A stretch of 64,000 nt of DNA from Rhizopus sp. PT2906 (lineage: Eukaryota > Mucoromycota > Mucoromycetes > Mucorales > Rhizopodaceae), in contig JAMYHX010000040.1 of NCBI GenBank assembly GCA_025529335.1, forward strand, positions 92,809-156,808, written 5' to 3'. The notes under the pieces were generated by a model. The model ran no database searches and was not told the DNA's origin. It was given only the letters and a program-made list of their open reading frames with translations. The position numbers and the translations under genes were made by a program. Below, piece after piece: positions 45,916-58,000 of this stretch. Within the stretch, counting starts at the first letter, position 1. Each line of letters begins with the position of its first letter.

Positions 45916-45925
45916 TATAAAAAGG
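45916..45925 (+). promoter_or_regulatory. TATA box of the RTC3 gene
   Basis: tataaaaagg lies 48-39 bp upstream of the RTC3 ATG at 45964, an ordinary TATA position for a fungal stress-type promoter. The upstream 700 bp to TGS1 includes a (CA)n tract at 45650-45664. Confidence 0.5.
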
Positions 45926-45963
45926 AGAAAGAATTGATAGCACAATTTTCTGCATTATTGATC

Positions 45964-46279
45964 ATGCCTTCAAAAGTTGTTCTTAGCGGTAACCGTAACA
46001 AGTACTATGTCATCTGTAAGGATGGTATGGTTGACAAATGGAAGCAAAATAAATCCATGTCTATTGATGATGTCGTCTGTGGTAAGTTCTCTCTTTTACA
46101 TATTAAAATATAGTCATTAACATAGACCAGATAAAAAGATCTATGCCTCAAGTGGTGCTGACCCTCAAGATTATGAAGCTAGTTATGATAATCCTGATTT
46201 CAGAGAAACCTTTGGTTCTGTTAAATTTGAAGACGCTGCTTGCAAGATCCTCGAAAAGGGTCAACAAACTTCTTGTTAA
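45964..46279 (+). CDS. RTC3: SBDS-like single-domain protein RTC3/Hgi1-type
   Basis: Two exons (45964-46081, 46131-46279) with a 49-bp intron give 88 aa. The product starts MPSKVVLSGNRNKYYVICKD and contains DKWKQNKSMSIDDVV, then DKKIYASSGADPQDYEA and ends with a short CKILEKGQQ helix. This corresponds to the isolated N-terminal SBDS (FYSH) domain of yeast Rtc3 (YHR087W), about 100 aa, involved in RNA metabolism and stress. The intron acceptor is the ccag at 46130; an earlier tag at 46125 would shift the frame. Confidence 0.85.
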
Positions 46280-46565
46280 AAAAAAAAAAACTAATAAAAG
46301 GCTGACAATGCGTAGTCTATTTTGTGTGGTGCCTGGTCTAAAACAACTCCGGTTGACATGTGTGGGTAAAGGTCTCTTTTATGTACAATTTCTGATTCGT
46401 CAGCAGGAAAACTTTCAGCTAATGATTTTCACATGAAGAACTAACCTCCGTTGGGTATTTTTGCTTACTCCACATTTATACCGGGAGTTCAATTTATTTT
46501 GAATTTATAAGTCTTTATTTTTTTCTTTGCCTTTTTCTCTCTTTTTTTTTTTTATATTAAACAAA

Positions 46566-47862
46566 ATGGCTTCTCGTCTTCAACAAGTTACTAGTCACTT
46601 ACTTCCATCCGATAACGTTGCCAACAAGGTTGGTGTTAAGTCTCCTGAAGACGTCGTTATTGTCAGTGCTCTTCGTTCTGCAATCACCCGTGCTCGTAAG
46701 GGACCTTTCAAGGATACTTTACCTGAAGAAATCTTGGCTTCCGTCTTCAAGGGCATCATCGATCAAACCAAGATTGACCCTGCTATTGTCAACGATATTG
46801 CTGTCGGTAACGTCTTGCCTCCTGGTGGTGGAGCCACTAATGCTCGTATGGCCGCTCTTTATGCTGGTTTCCCCGAAAGCGCCGCTGTGAACACGGTCAA
46901 CCGTCAATGTTCCTCTGGTCTTCAAGCCGTTGTTCAAATTGCTACTGCTATTCAAGCTGGCTTGATTGAAGTAGGTATCGGTGCTGGTGTTGAATCCATG
47001 ACCAAGAACTACGGCCCTGCTTCTCTTTCTCCTACTTCTGAAAAGATTGCTGATGCCTGTCCTGCTGCTGCTGACTGTCTTCTTCCTATGGGGTAAGTTT
47101 TAAACATTGAAGTCAAGAAAAGGAGTAATAACATCTTTTAGTATCACTTCTGAAAACGTCGCTGCCGAATTCAATGTCACACGTGCCAAGCAAGATGCAT
47201 TTGCTGCTGAATCTCACCGCAAGGCCACCGAAGCTCAAAAGAACGGCTGGTTCAAGGAAGAAATTGTTCCTATTGAAGCCACTGTACTTGACAAGGAAGA
47301 AAAGGAACACAAGGTGATTGTCGATCGTGATGACGGTGTTCGTCCTGGCACAACCGCTGAAAAGCTTGCCAAGTTAAGACCTGCCTTTGACGAAAACGGA
47401 AGCACAACTGCCGGTAACGCCTCTCAAGTCTCTGACGGTGCTGCTGCCGTTCTCTTGATGAAGCGTAAGACTGCTGAAAAGTACGGCTTGCCTATTCTCG
47501 GTAAATATATCACATCCGCCGTCGTCGGTGTTCCTCCCAGAGTCATGGGTATCGGTCCTGCCTTCGCCATCCCTGTTGCTGTCGAACGCGCTGGATTGAA
47601 GCTTGAAGATGTTGATGTCTATGAAATCAATGAAGCCTTTGCTTCTCAAGCTGTCTATTCCATTGAAAAGTTGGGCATTCCTTTCGAAAAGGTCAACCCC
47701 AAGGGTGGTGCTATTGCCTTTGGTCATCCTTTGGGTGCTACCGGTGCTCGTCAAATCGCTACTCTTTTCCCTGAATTAAAGCGTCAAAACAAAAAGATCG
47801 GTGTTACTTCCATGTGTATCGGTACTGGTATGGGTATGGCTGCTGTCTTTGAACGCGAGTAA
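46566..47862 (+). CDS. POT1: Peroxisomal 3-ketoacyl-CoA thiolase
   Basis: Last step of beta-oxidation. Two exons (46566-47092, 47142-47862) with a 49-bp intron give 415 aa. The start at 46566 (MASRLQQVTSHL) is chosen over an upstream in-frame ATG at 46527. It begins with a classical PTS2 signal, R-L-x5-H-L, within the first 12 residues, so import to peroxisomes through Pex7 is expected. Catalytic Cys sits in VNRQCSSGLQA. The other active-site blocks are GGAIAFGHPLGATGAR and the second Cys in TSMCIGTGMGMAAVFE. Codon use is strongly biased, as for a highly expressed gene. A long T-run precedes the ATG. The alternative, cytosolic acetyl-CoA acetyltransferase, is less likely given PTS2. Confidence 0.95.
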
Positions 47863-47952
47863 ATAATATATGATTGAATATTTGTAAATAAAGCCTTTTT
47901 TGGATTGAGATATTTTATTTATAAACAAACATTTAAAATAAGAAAGGGGGTA

Positions 47953-49398
47953 TTAAGTAATGACACGGCTCAAGTTCTTTTTGGTAGGAGTACGTGGGTA
48001 CGTAATCAAGCCCTTTTTCATGCCATCTAATAATGCAGAGGGGTATTCATACTGCTGCAAGGACATCAAGTGACCATCAATCACCTTTGAACCTAGGACT
48101 TGTACGTCGATTTGTAAATACCGATCACAGATCTCTGATGTTTGATTATAAGGAGAAATAAGGGACAACATGGGTTTGCCCTTATAGATTACGCTTGGAG
48201 TCATAGGTGAAGCCATCTGAGAGAATTCCTTTGAATACAAATAGACATGACTACTTTCGCTACTTTCTGTTTTTTCTAGCTTGTGGTTAATCCACGTTTG
48301 CAAGTCACGTGGTCGTACAGAGTCAATCAGGACGAGATCTGTCTGCTGGTGGTTTTCATGGTAATATGGTTTCACATCGTAATGACTGAAGAGAAATAAT
48401 TATTATTAGTGATTAATAATAATTAAATTGTGATATTTTTCTCGTACCTTGGGCTTTCAATCAAAGGATACTGCTTATTTATCATTAATGAAGACCCACC
48501 TACAGTCAGGCGACCATTCAGAGACCTTGAAGGTAAAGTGAATAGGGCAAAGGAAAATAATAAAATCTATAATGACGATTAGTTTATGTGTATATTGTAC
48601 ATATTAGCTTATATTTACCATGAATACGACGCCTGTTGCCTTGGTTGTTGATGATTTTGTATGACCGTGGTTGGACGATAATCTCTGTTTCAGTTCTGAA
48701 TTTTCTTTTTCCAGTTCCCTCACTCTCTTTTCCAGCTCGTCTACTTTGCCATGCAGTTTTTGATTTTCTTCTTCTAATTGATTTACATGTTCTCTTTTTC
48801 GTTTTCGAGATAATAAAGCAGCTGCTCTATTCTTTATTAGTCTTTCTTGTCTTTTTGCAAGTTGAGCCTGTTTTTGAGCTTCCTGTTCTTCTGTCAGTTC
48901 CTGCTGTACTTCATCTTTTTCAATTTTAACAACGATTGGCTCGCTTGGAACAGGCGTGGTAGGACGAGGTGCGAGTGGTTTAGGCGCTAATAAGCTAGGT
49001 GGTGCAGGCTGCATCGCTGGTGGTACCTCACGCTTCTTTCGTCCTCTCTTCTTCTTGGGTTGTTCGACTGGTATGGCATTAGGTAAATACCCAGTGGGTA
49101 AAAAGAAGGGTGTTGCAAATGGATGAAAAAAGTCATTATTTGGTTCCTGAGGGTTCTGTTGACTATATTCATCAAGATGGACTGTATTCGTTGGCCAATC
49201 GTTTAGCAATAAATCACTGCTCATGTCCAGCATAAAATCACTGACTGCTTGCTTTTCGGGTGAATATCCGCCTGTGGATGATGATGATGATGTGGTTGAA
49301 TTAGGTGGTGATAAAGGTGCTTCTGCAGATAAGTAATCTGTATTCAGATAAGACGACATAAAATCATCTTCAGGTTCAAGTTTAACACAGGTTGACAT
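47953..49398 (-). CDS. Membrane-anchored bZIP transcription factor, ATF6/CREB3-like
   Basis: Three exons (49398-48619, 48566-48448, 48385-47953; introns 52 and 62 bp) give 443 aa in frame. The N-terminal half is acidic and Pro/Ser-rich with an AT-hook-like KKKRGRKKRE. The basic region LIKNRAAALLSRKRKREH (N-x7-R) is followed by a leucine zipper with QLEEENQKL, then VDELEKRV and ENSELKQRL. Splicing then places a hydrophobic helix directly after the zipper: GVVFM-ILLFSFALFTLP (about residues 256-272). Next come SRSLNGRL and a 165-residue domain including DLVLIDSVRPRDLQTWINHK. The order activation domain-bZIP-TM-luminal domain is that of ATF6, released by S1P/S2P proteolysis under ER stress in animals. 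RSLN resembles an S1P site. The function in this fungus is inferred. Confidence 0.85.
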
Positions 49399-49638
49399 TT
49401 TTTTTTTTTTTTTTTGAAAAGAAAGAAAGAAAAAGAGAGAAAAAAAGAAATAAATTAAGATATTTTTGGAAATAAACTCCCCTTTTTACTCTCTGTGTTT
49501 CTCTTTCTCAAAGTCCGCACATAGTCTCTTTTTTTTTTTTCTTTCTAAAAATACAACTATGGAGTTGCCTGACATTCAAGATTTTGAAGCATCAAAGCTT
49601 GGCACAAAAACATAGTAAAATATAAAAAAAAAAAAAAA

Positions 49639-50351
49639 ATGGGAATAATGTCTAATGATCAGCTCAATAGTTGGGATGCTGTTTATGATCGAGAAAATGA
49701 AAACTTTAAAGAGATTGGAGATATTGGTGAGATCTGGTTTGGAGAAGAAAGTGTAGAGAAAATGGTCGAATGGGTGACAAAGAATGTGACCGATCCTCAA
49801 ACACATATTGTCGACCTGGGATGCGGAAATGGTCATTTATTACTTGAACTCGCTCAAGAAGGATACAAATCACTCCATGGCATCGATTATTCAGAATCAG
49901 CTGTCATCTTGGCTCGATCGATCGTCGAGGAACGTCAAATCGAAGGTATTCGTTACGATGCGGTTGATTTCTTGTCGAACCCTCTGTGGTTTGAACACAC
50001 GTATGAAGTGGTTCTAGATAAAGGTACCTATGATGCCATCTCTTTGCATCCTGATCAGGAAGAGGCAAAGAAACAGGGTCTGCCAGGTCCAAGAGAAAAG
50101 TACGTCGAGGCCGTTCATGCGATGATTGATAAAGACAAGGGCTTATTCTTGATCACGAGTTGTAATTGGACAATGGAAGAATTAATAGAGAATTTCAAAC
50201 AATGTAAGATTGTATACATCTAATACATATCTTTTCTGCTCATAACTTTATAGATTTCAAGTTTCACTCAAGCGTAAAATACCCTGTATTTCAATTTGGT
50301 GGACATGTTGGCTCAAAGATATGCACTGTTGCATTTCAGCCCATTAAATAA
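49639..50351 (+). CDS. EFM4: Protein-lysine methyltransferase of the EFM4/METTL10 family
   Basis: Two exons (49639-50203, 50254-50351), intron 50 bp, 220 aa. The start could also be Met-4 (MSNDQLNSWDAVYDREN). Motifs: IGEIWFGEESVEKMVEW, the SAM-binding IVDLGCGNGHLLLELA, HGIDYSESAVILA, then EVVLDKGTYDAISL and FLITSCNWTMEEL. The DLGCGNG/DKGTYDA pair and the W-F-G-E motif are typical of EFM4/EEF1AKMT2, which methylate a lysine of elongation factor 1A. It is divergent from the bZIP gene, with only 240 bp between starts, most of it T- or A-rich. Confidence 0.9.
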
Positions 50352-50388
50352 AATATATAAAAAAGATCCCTTTTTTCTTTTATTCTGA

Positions 50389-52610
50389 TTACTGACGCTC
50401 CCATCCTTGGTTCTTGTTAAACATTTGGTGAGGAGGGATACCTATGATGTATATGTGAGTATAGCTGATAGCAAATCTACATTAATGATTACCGTTTGTT
50501 ATAACATAAGGTGGCATGGGTTGCATCATGTCTCTCTGCATATGAAACTGTCCTTGTAAGAAAGGATGAGGAGGCATCATTGGCCTCTGTGCAGCATTAG
50601 GAGGAGGCAGTGGCGGTGGTTGCATCATCATGTGTGGAGGTAAGAATTGCTCAGGATTTCCATTAGCTCTTGGAGGTGGCATGCTACCGTTCATAGGGAA
50701 CATCTCCATCATCTGTTGATGAGGCGAGTAAGGGGGCTGTTGGTAAGGGAACACTGAAGGATACTGTTGAATGGGTTGGTGAATGGGTTGTTTAATAGGT
50801 GAATTTCTAGCAACAGCTGCAGTTGATGTTGTTGCAGTCGAATAATTAGCAGTGTGGGTGGACTTGCTAGTTTGTAGCGAGGGAGATGAGCGTGCGCTCA
50901 TTTGACGTAAAACGGCTGTGGGCAAATTGTTGCCAAATCGACTAGACATGATAGGAGTAGATGGCTTGCTATTACCGCTTGCTTTAGCCTCTGCAGTAGC
51001 TGTTGTTGCTGATGGTACATCAGACACCGGAGTAGAAGTAGCAGTTGTAGTAGCAGCTGCTGTAGGAGTAGCAGTGGTAATACCAGTCGTATTTGTCGTC
51101 GTCGTTGTTGTTGAAACCATGACAGGTGGCATGTTTTGTTGATTTTCCTTACTATTACTTTCGATCATGTAATTATCAGGAGCAATATTACCGTTAGCAG
51201 TAGTGATGGCTGAAGCTGCAGTTGCTGTAGGGGAGGGGATAGTGGGCTAGTAATAATATGAATATCATACTCCTGAGCTATGAACAGGGCTTACCTTTGG
51301 CTGAGATAGTATCTGAAGAACTCGGTTGAATCCTATTGCATCACCTGCTCCAGCTGGCTTATTGTTATTATTTTTTTTCGCACCCAATGACTGTAAGATA
51401 TCATCTTCAGACAAGACATGAACTTCATTATTACTTGCTGGCTGTTGTTGTTGTACTCCTTGGAATAGATCATTGATGCTAATTGATTTTGGTTCAGCAG
51501 CAGGTGCTTGATGTTGGTCTTCTTCTCCCTCACGCTTAGCAAAGAATTTAGCAAATCGAGAGCCTGTTTGATTTTCACGACGAGGAGTTAACAATTCTGT
51601 CTCCTTTACGAAGAAATCATCAAAACCATTCTTTTGATCAAGTGATAAAAATGAAAAAGCCTGTTCCGCTTCTATTTAAAAAAAAAAAGAGTTAAAAAAA
51701 AGAAAGATATGACCTTTATAGACATACCTTTCTGACCCAATTTGTCAACAAAGCCTTTACTTTCTTCGAGGCCGTCCTTCTTTTTCATTGTGGATTTCCA
51801 TAGTTCCAAATCATTTGTTGCTTCTTTTTGTTGTTGTTGTTGTTGCTGTTGCTGTTGTTGGTCTTTAGATTCAGGATTATAGTCTAACCACTCGGGTACT
51901 CTTTCATTATAATTGTTTGTGTTGTGTTCATCCATTCTCATTCGATTGGAAGATGATTGATTATGATGATGTTGACTATGATAGTGATTATCTCGCTTAT
52001 TACTATTATTATTATTGTATCTCTTGTGTGGTGATGCATTCATGTATTTCGATTTATTGCTATTACTGTTGTTGTTAAGGCCTTTTTCTCCCATGAAGGA
52101 GCGAGGATTACGATTGCTATTGTTGTTGTTGTTACTGTTACCATCAATCTAAAAGAAAATAAGTGTTTATGATCTAATCATTTGATATAATCTGCTTAGT
52201 TTACCTTGTGTCTTGTATGCTTCATCGAGTTGTTGTCATCATTCTTTTTGAATCCACCATATGACGAAGAAACAAAGTTGGCTTTTTGTGGACAAAGTAA
52301 GATATTCTTATCTACTCCTACTGTCATTATCTATCATATAAATCAATCCTTCAATTTACCTGTTGAAACACCATTACTATGAGTACGTGATATATTCGAG
52401 CCATTTAATATATTCTTTAGGATAGGAGACCCTGGGTCCTCGCTTTTTTTTATGGTTAGTCCTTTCGAACATTCAAAATAAACACACATACCCAAACCAT
52501 GTTGATAGACAAGGTAAAGAATCCGGCTTCTTTACAAGTGGACTGTCATGCAATTGAATCATCCTTTCTTTAGAATAACGAATAACTTTTCTTGATTCAT
52601 ATTCTGCCAT
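50389..52610 (-). CDS. 4E-T-like candidate eIF4E-binding protein
   Basis: Seven exons (52610-52492, 52442-52360, 52311-52205, 52148-51728, 51671-51295, 51246-50493, 50441-50389) give 637 aa. The third exon start has three possible in-frame acceptors within 9 bp. The N-terminus VIRYSKERMIQL fits the eIF4E-binding motif Y-x4-(L/M)-phi (YSKERMI, residues 12-18), at the same position as in the animal eIF4E transporter 4E-T. The middle is Asn-rich, with a polyQ tract (51827-51860) followed by ELWKSTM. A conserved-looking GSRFAKFFAKREGEE resembles the R-F-x-x-(F/W)-F block after the 4E-binding region in 4E-T relatives. The C-terminus is Pro/Met/Gln-rich and ends NQGWERQ. It probably acts in mRNA repression or P-bodies; this is inferred from the motif and composition, and no domain is folded. 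Confidence 0.6.
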
Positions 52611-53689
52611 TTTAATAGAATAATAAACTATAATCAATGCTTAATCTCTGTCCTTTATTTCTTTTCCGTGCGCAAACTCTCTTGTTTACTTTTTTTAGTT
52701 TTGTTTTTTGTAGAGTGCTTTTTTTTAGTTTTGATGGGTTTTCTATTGATTGAGAAAGAGAAAGAGAGAAAAAGGAAATTCGGGGGAACTAAAAATGTGA
52801 CGTGTGTGTTATGCGTGCGTTTAGCGCGGCTCATGAATTATTGGCACACAATATAAGATCAATAACAATTACACTTTTGTTGGTTATCAATCTTTTCTTT
52901 ATTGCTTAAAGACAACATGTAATACATAAAATGTGCTTGATGTTTGTGAGAGATGCAGTTTTTTAGAATGTAAAGTCGTAATTTTGCAATTTTTATAAGA
53001 CAATTTATACGAAAAAGCGTCAAGTCAGCGCGGTATCTCTTTCTGGAAATGATGTATATAAAAACAGAGGGTACTCGTATAGTGTAATCAACGATTTACA
53101 AATAGTACTTAACTGATAAATTGGTAGAAGCTTAATATAAATAGTCTGATCTTGGCTTCTTTTCTCCTTTGGACCAGAAAGTAAGACCAGCTATTCCCCA
53201 GCTAGCCCAAAGACAAGATATATTCTTATTCTTGTAAGAAACTGATAAGTAGTATTATAGAGCATAATCGAAACTAATCTGATTCTAGCTAAGGGTAGTT
53301 TGGCTATTACCAAACTTTGATCCATCCAATCTCTTTCTTGCTCACTATACTTGCTTCTTTCTTTTTCTATATTTTGGGGTCAGTTATCACCAGCCCAACC
53401 CAGGATGTACTTCAGGCAAGATATTGGTAATCTCTTTTAAATATCTATTCTTTTTCTCTTATAAATCCTCTTCTTTATAATGCAAGTATTTAATATCAAT
53501 GTAAATGACTGATTTACTAATCATTTCTTTGTTCATTCTTTTGTTTCTGATAGGCTCTCTTTTATCATTAGTTGCTGTCTCTTTTATTATTATTTGTTGT
53601 CTGAAATTATCATCTTTCTACTAGTGTGCGCATAATTTCTGAATAACGTGTACAGTTATTCCAAAGTAGTGGCTACAAGTACAGTATGT
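52611..53689. other. Gene-poor spacer
   Basis: Leader of the 4E-T-like gene and AT-rich sequence with short CT-rich stretches. No coding signal or RNA gene is visible. Confidence 0.5.
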
Positions 53690-54330
53690 CCCGAGATGTT
53701 TGTCGACCTCTAATAGGGTATTCTGTCGATCAATGTCTCGTTGTCCAGAAGCTTGTGTCTTTTTTACCTTTCCCTTTACAAATGCCCCAAAATTGCTCAA
53801 TAGTGTTGAGCTCAGGTGAAATAAGGAGATGAGCGCCTTTGTACCCCTCTTAAAGTAATAGCTTTTCGATTTTTTTTTTTTAGTTTCATGGCTTGGTACA
53901 ATTGTCCATCACCAGATAAAAACCATTTGATTGAGGAAAAATTGGTCCAATTCATTCATCAAGGAAAGCAGAAAAGCAACATAATGGTTCACATTCGTTC
54001 CTGTGCCCCCTTTTTGTCTTTCTGAGTCTTGATCCTGACTTTGACCAAGGCGCGCCGTTTCTTGTTAGAGAGGATCTGTTGTTTTTCAAGGTTATTTGCA
54101 CAACACCATACGTGGGAATATTGCTTCCGAAATTGTACATGTCCTTGATCCCAGTAACAGGAACGAGCATCCACCGCAACTGCACCTTTGCGTGACTATC
54201 CGTAACCTCCTTTAAGGTTGATGTGGAAGGCTGATTCGTCAATAAATACGCAATTCGTTAGAAAAGCCATGTCGATTCCCTTGCACCCCTTTGTCCAATC
54301 GTAGCGCTGAGATACTTTTTCAATTCTAAG
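53690..54330 (-). mobile_element. Tc1/mariner-type transposase remnant
   Basis: Minus-strand reading from 54330: VSQRYDWTKGCKGI, FLTNCVFIDESAFHINLKGG with the first catalytic Asp context, then stop and frameshifts. Further down it reads GAHLLISPELNTIEQFWGIC and KGKVKKTQASGQRD. FIDESAFHI and SPELN-x-IEQFW are hallmarks of fungal Tc1/mariner DDE elements: (V/I)-DE-S-x-F and LPPYSPELNPIEQFW, the latter with the second catalytic Asp/Glu region. The usual PPYSP is LLISP. Several stop codons and shifts mean it is inactive. Terminal repeats were not identified. Confidence 0.7.
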
Positions 54331-54521
54331 CGAATACTGGAGACAATGAATATATTTCAAATTGCACAGTGTGCCTCGTTTATCAATTCACTTGAAGAAC
54401 GACAAGGGTTAACCAATACAGGTTTTATTAAATTATATATAAATGGGTATAATGTATATGCCCTGTGTGTATGTGAGTCTATTTGCAAATTGTACGGATC
54501 GTGGCTTGAATATGTTTTTGA

Positions 54522-55031
54522 ATGGACATTATAGTAACCATCGTCCATTTTAGCCCAGCCAAAATCATCAGGATCCGTGGTAAGGACGGGGAACATTTGA
54601 GGTGGCGGAGTGCTCAAATTCATCGCACTGATCTTCGACCCTGCCAAAAAAGATCCCGAGATAGCACTTGTAGAATTAGCCTAACTTCTGGTACATATCC
54701 TGTTGTATGTAGTATTTCTCTTTTCTGGGGTATGGTCACAGAACGTTTGTTCCATGGTACGGACCTGCGCCTAAAGTGGGGTGATACCCATCTCACTGTA
54801 CGCGATACTGTATCTGATTTACTCCTGATGGCGGGTCTTAGGATCTTGCATAACAGAGTTCGACAAAGATACAACATTGAAACTGATGTTGGTACTTTTG
54901 AAGCTGCTGAAGAGGTGCCTGAAAACGCGAAATATATTGGTGACAGATGCAAAGTAATGATCGAAAGCAAAGCTATTATTGATAAATTCGTACTTGATGG
55001 CCGTTTAATTGATTCCATCGACTCTCCCTAA
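54522..55031 (+). pseudogene. Open frame of unknown family, probably decayed element
   Basis: A 169-codon frame reads TSGTYPVVCSISLFWGMVTE, LKWGDTHLTVRDTVSDLLLM, VGTFEAAEEVPENAKYIGDR and KVMIESKAIIDKFVLDGRLI. The C-terminal two thirds look like a folded protein with acidic loops. The N-terminal part (about 54522-54660) looks out of frame: shifted by one base it reads DPAKKDPEIALVELA. It directly follows the Tc1 remnant and has no clear promoter. I do not recognise the family, and it may be part of a Mucorales repeat. Confidence 0.35.
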
Positions 55032-58000
55032 TCTTGTGTTCTTGAAATTCACTTTGGTAATAGCACTTTGGCTAGACCTGGGCTTTATGTTGGTACCCAA
55101 TTATACACTGCAACTATTTGATGTAGTATATGAATTTTTGAAGTATCATCATAATTACACTTGAAGCGATTTTAATTCCTCCCGTTCTCCTCTGCCCATT
55201 TTCTTCTTGGTTTGTCTCCCTGTTTTTTTCAGTTCTCACTCAACATGGTAAAGATAAAAAAAGCTCTTATCATTACTTTATTTGTCTGTTAAGTCGATAC
55301 ATTCTAATTTTTACGTCATTCGCTGAGCTTTCAAATCTGTAACACGCTCATCATGTAAGTCAATTAAACAACTAAGGTTTACTATTGAGGAATGTCACTA
55401 AGCAAACTGTGGCCATATACAAAAATGGTATATCTCTAGTAAAAACGGAGCGCTCGTAGCATTTTCAAATATCGAGTTCAACTGGAGTAAGCTCAGGTTG
55501 AGAGATAATATTTTCGACTAAAATTAGAATCTCGAGTATTGCCATGGTGAACGTCTGGATTATATGAATTATATGAATCTTTGTCAAGCCGAGAACCAGA
55601 GAATGAAAGGACCTTTGATCAATGTCTTGAAGAAGTGGCTGAATGGGTAGTGTGTAGTTAAGGTATTCATGGCCCTATAATACCTATCCACCATTGCTTC
55701 CATCTGATCTCCATCGCTGGTGGCTTTGGGGAGAGCTTACGTGAGATCTTGTTCAGGTAAAAGGAGGTCAGATCATCAATAGAAAAGGGAAAATCCAAAG
55801 CGGTCGTGTATGTAAGATGATGGTCACCCATATGTGAATAGCTGGATTTACCCTGTGATGCTAACCAAGACATCAACTCCCAGTACGGTTAAACATGGAT
55901 ATCCATAGGATGATCCAAAAAAGCGCACCATCCTGAGCTTAAAATAGACGCAGGTTGCATTTATCTTTACCTCAAAGAAAAAAGACGACCATAAACTATC
56001 AATAGTAATTTCATTTCTTGTATTTTTTGTACAGGAGACTGTTAACGGTAAAAGCTGCGATGTTTGGCGCGTTTTTTTATGTTACTCTTTTCAAAAAAGG
56101 AGATGTAAAAAAAGAACGATATAAAACACATAAAAGACTCTATTGGAGACTCTTCAGCCGCATCCCAAAGAGAATCAAACGTGTTTAGAACAAAGAAGTA
56201 AAATCTGTAAGAGAAATTTAAGCCAAAAGTGAAAGGTATTAGCATAAAGATTCCAAAATGATCACACACAAAAAATAACAAAGAAGCATGTGAATAAATA
56301 TATTCTTCCCCCCTTTTTAATCTTTTCTTTCTTTCTCTCATATTTTTTTTATGAACCTAACTAAATATGCTCATACGTCGATGACTGGACAAATGTGTTG
56401 TTCATGGATGCTCATCCATCATTGGCCAGTGACCTTTTCGAATATCTACGCTAGCCCCGTGTACGGTTCATGGATTCACTTTAGGGGGTCGATTGGGTCT
56501 TCTACAGGGCCAAACACATGCATTGAGGCGTCGTTCATGAACTATCACTAGTACAGATCAATTATGGTCTTCTGAATTGTCTACGCAACTCTAGTGTGCT
56601 GTTAATCAATTCCCATATAGCTTGATGAATCTGATCCCCTTAGAGGGTTTACATGACCAGGTCCTAGTTCCAGTATACTGCATGCAAAGGGATCAAACCT
56701 CAACAGTACTCTTGAATAACAACAAATGAATGAACATATGGCTTAAAGCACAGTTTGATCTTGAAAATATAAATGTGATTGTAAAATACTAACAGGCAGC
56801 TTTTGAGCAGATCAGTCAAAGAAGCAGACAATAGGATTTTATAAATACAATCATGAAGTGGAAGAACTGGAAGAATAATGGAATCTACTTAGAATTGGCT
56901 CTGCCTTAAGACAGTGGCATCTGTCTCACTTTCTGAAGCTTAACGATCAAATTATCACTATGGTCAACACAAGCAACTCTGTGCCAAAAAATAATCTACA
57001 TCACACAAACTGCCTCAAGTCAAGCTAAATACGCCTGTACACCAAAAGTTGGTCAACAAATATTATGTACTTGCAATCTGCCTTTGTTGTATTTAAAACC
57101 TATGTTGCTGATCATAAAGAAAAAGGCTTTCAACTAAAAAAAAATGAGATTGAGCTTTCGATTAGGACGCCTTTTCCCTTTAATGAAATAAACCAACATT
57201 AAACTTGATTATGAATAAACAAATATCAAATGCATGCACTGTTGTGTTTACAAGCAAAGTATCCTTGACAGTATTAACTATAGAGGGTCGACAAAATAAA
57301 GGCTACACTTGATCAACTAAATGACAACATTCGCTATTACAGTGTTGAACTGCTCTGCCATCACATTGTTCCTTTCTACTATTTTATTCCATATAAGGCT
57401 TATTTTTATCCTTTTGACATTCACGTATTCATATTCTTTTTCATGGTTATAAAAACCCCCTTTCTCATCGTCCAATAAATTATATATTTGATAATACCTC
57501 TCATTCATGACACACGAGTATCCATGACAATAGGGATTATATAAAGTATGTCGTGTACCTTAGCAACCCATCCTGTTTTGAGCGCCATTTGAAATAGTTT
57601 ATGCAGACTTGGAAGATCCATTGCTTTACTATAAAAATGAACGTATAATCATTAAATCTATCACAACCGCATTTGTCGCTAATGTTGGTCTATATTTCAC
57701 AAGCAGAAGGGGAAAGGATAAGGGTATAACAACAGGGAATAGAGGATAAACATTTTACCTTTTTTCATGTGCACTAAAAATAAAAATAAAAATATTACCT
57801 CTTATGTTTTCCTAAGTCAGTTATGTTTATGCTTGATAAACAGGCTTTGATACATGAAGGTTGGAGTGATTTGATTTTGGTTCTTTTTAACAAAAAATAA
57901 TAATGCATTACTACTCTTATGAGACAAGTCATAGTGGCTAACCAAATAGATCAATCATGATTTGACTTCTTTTGATTTGACAAATAACAACTGTAATGGA

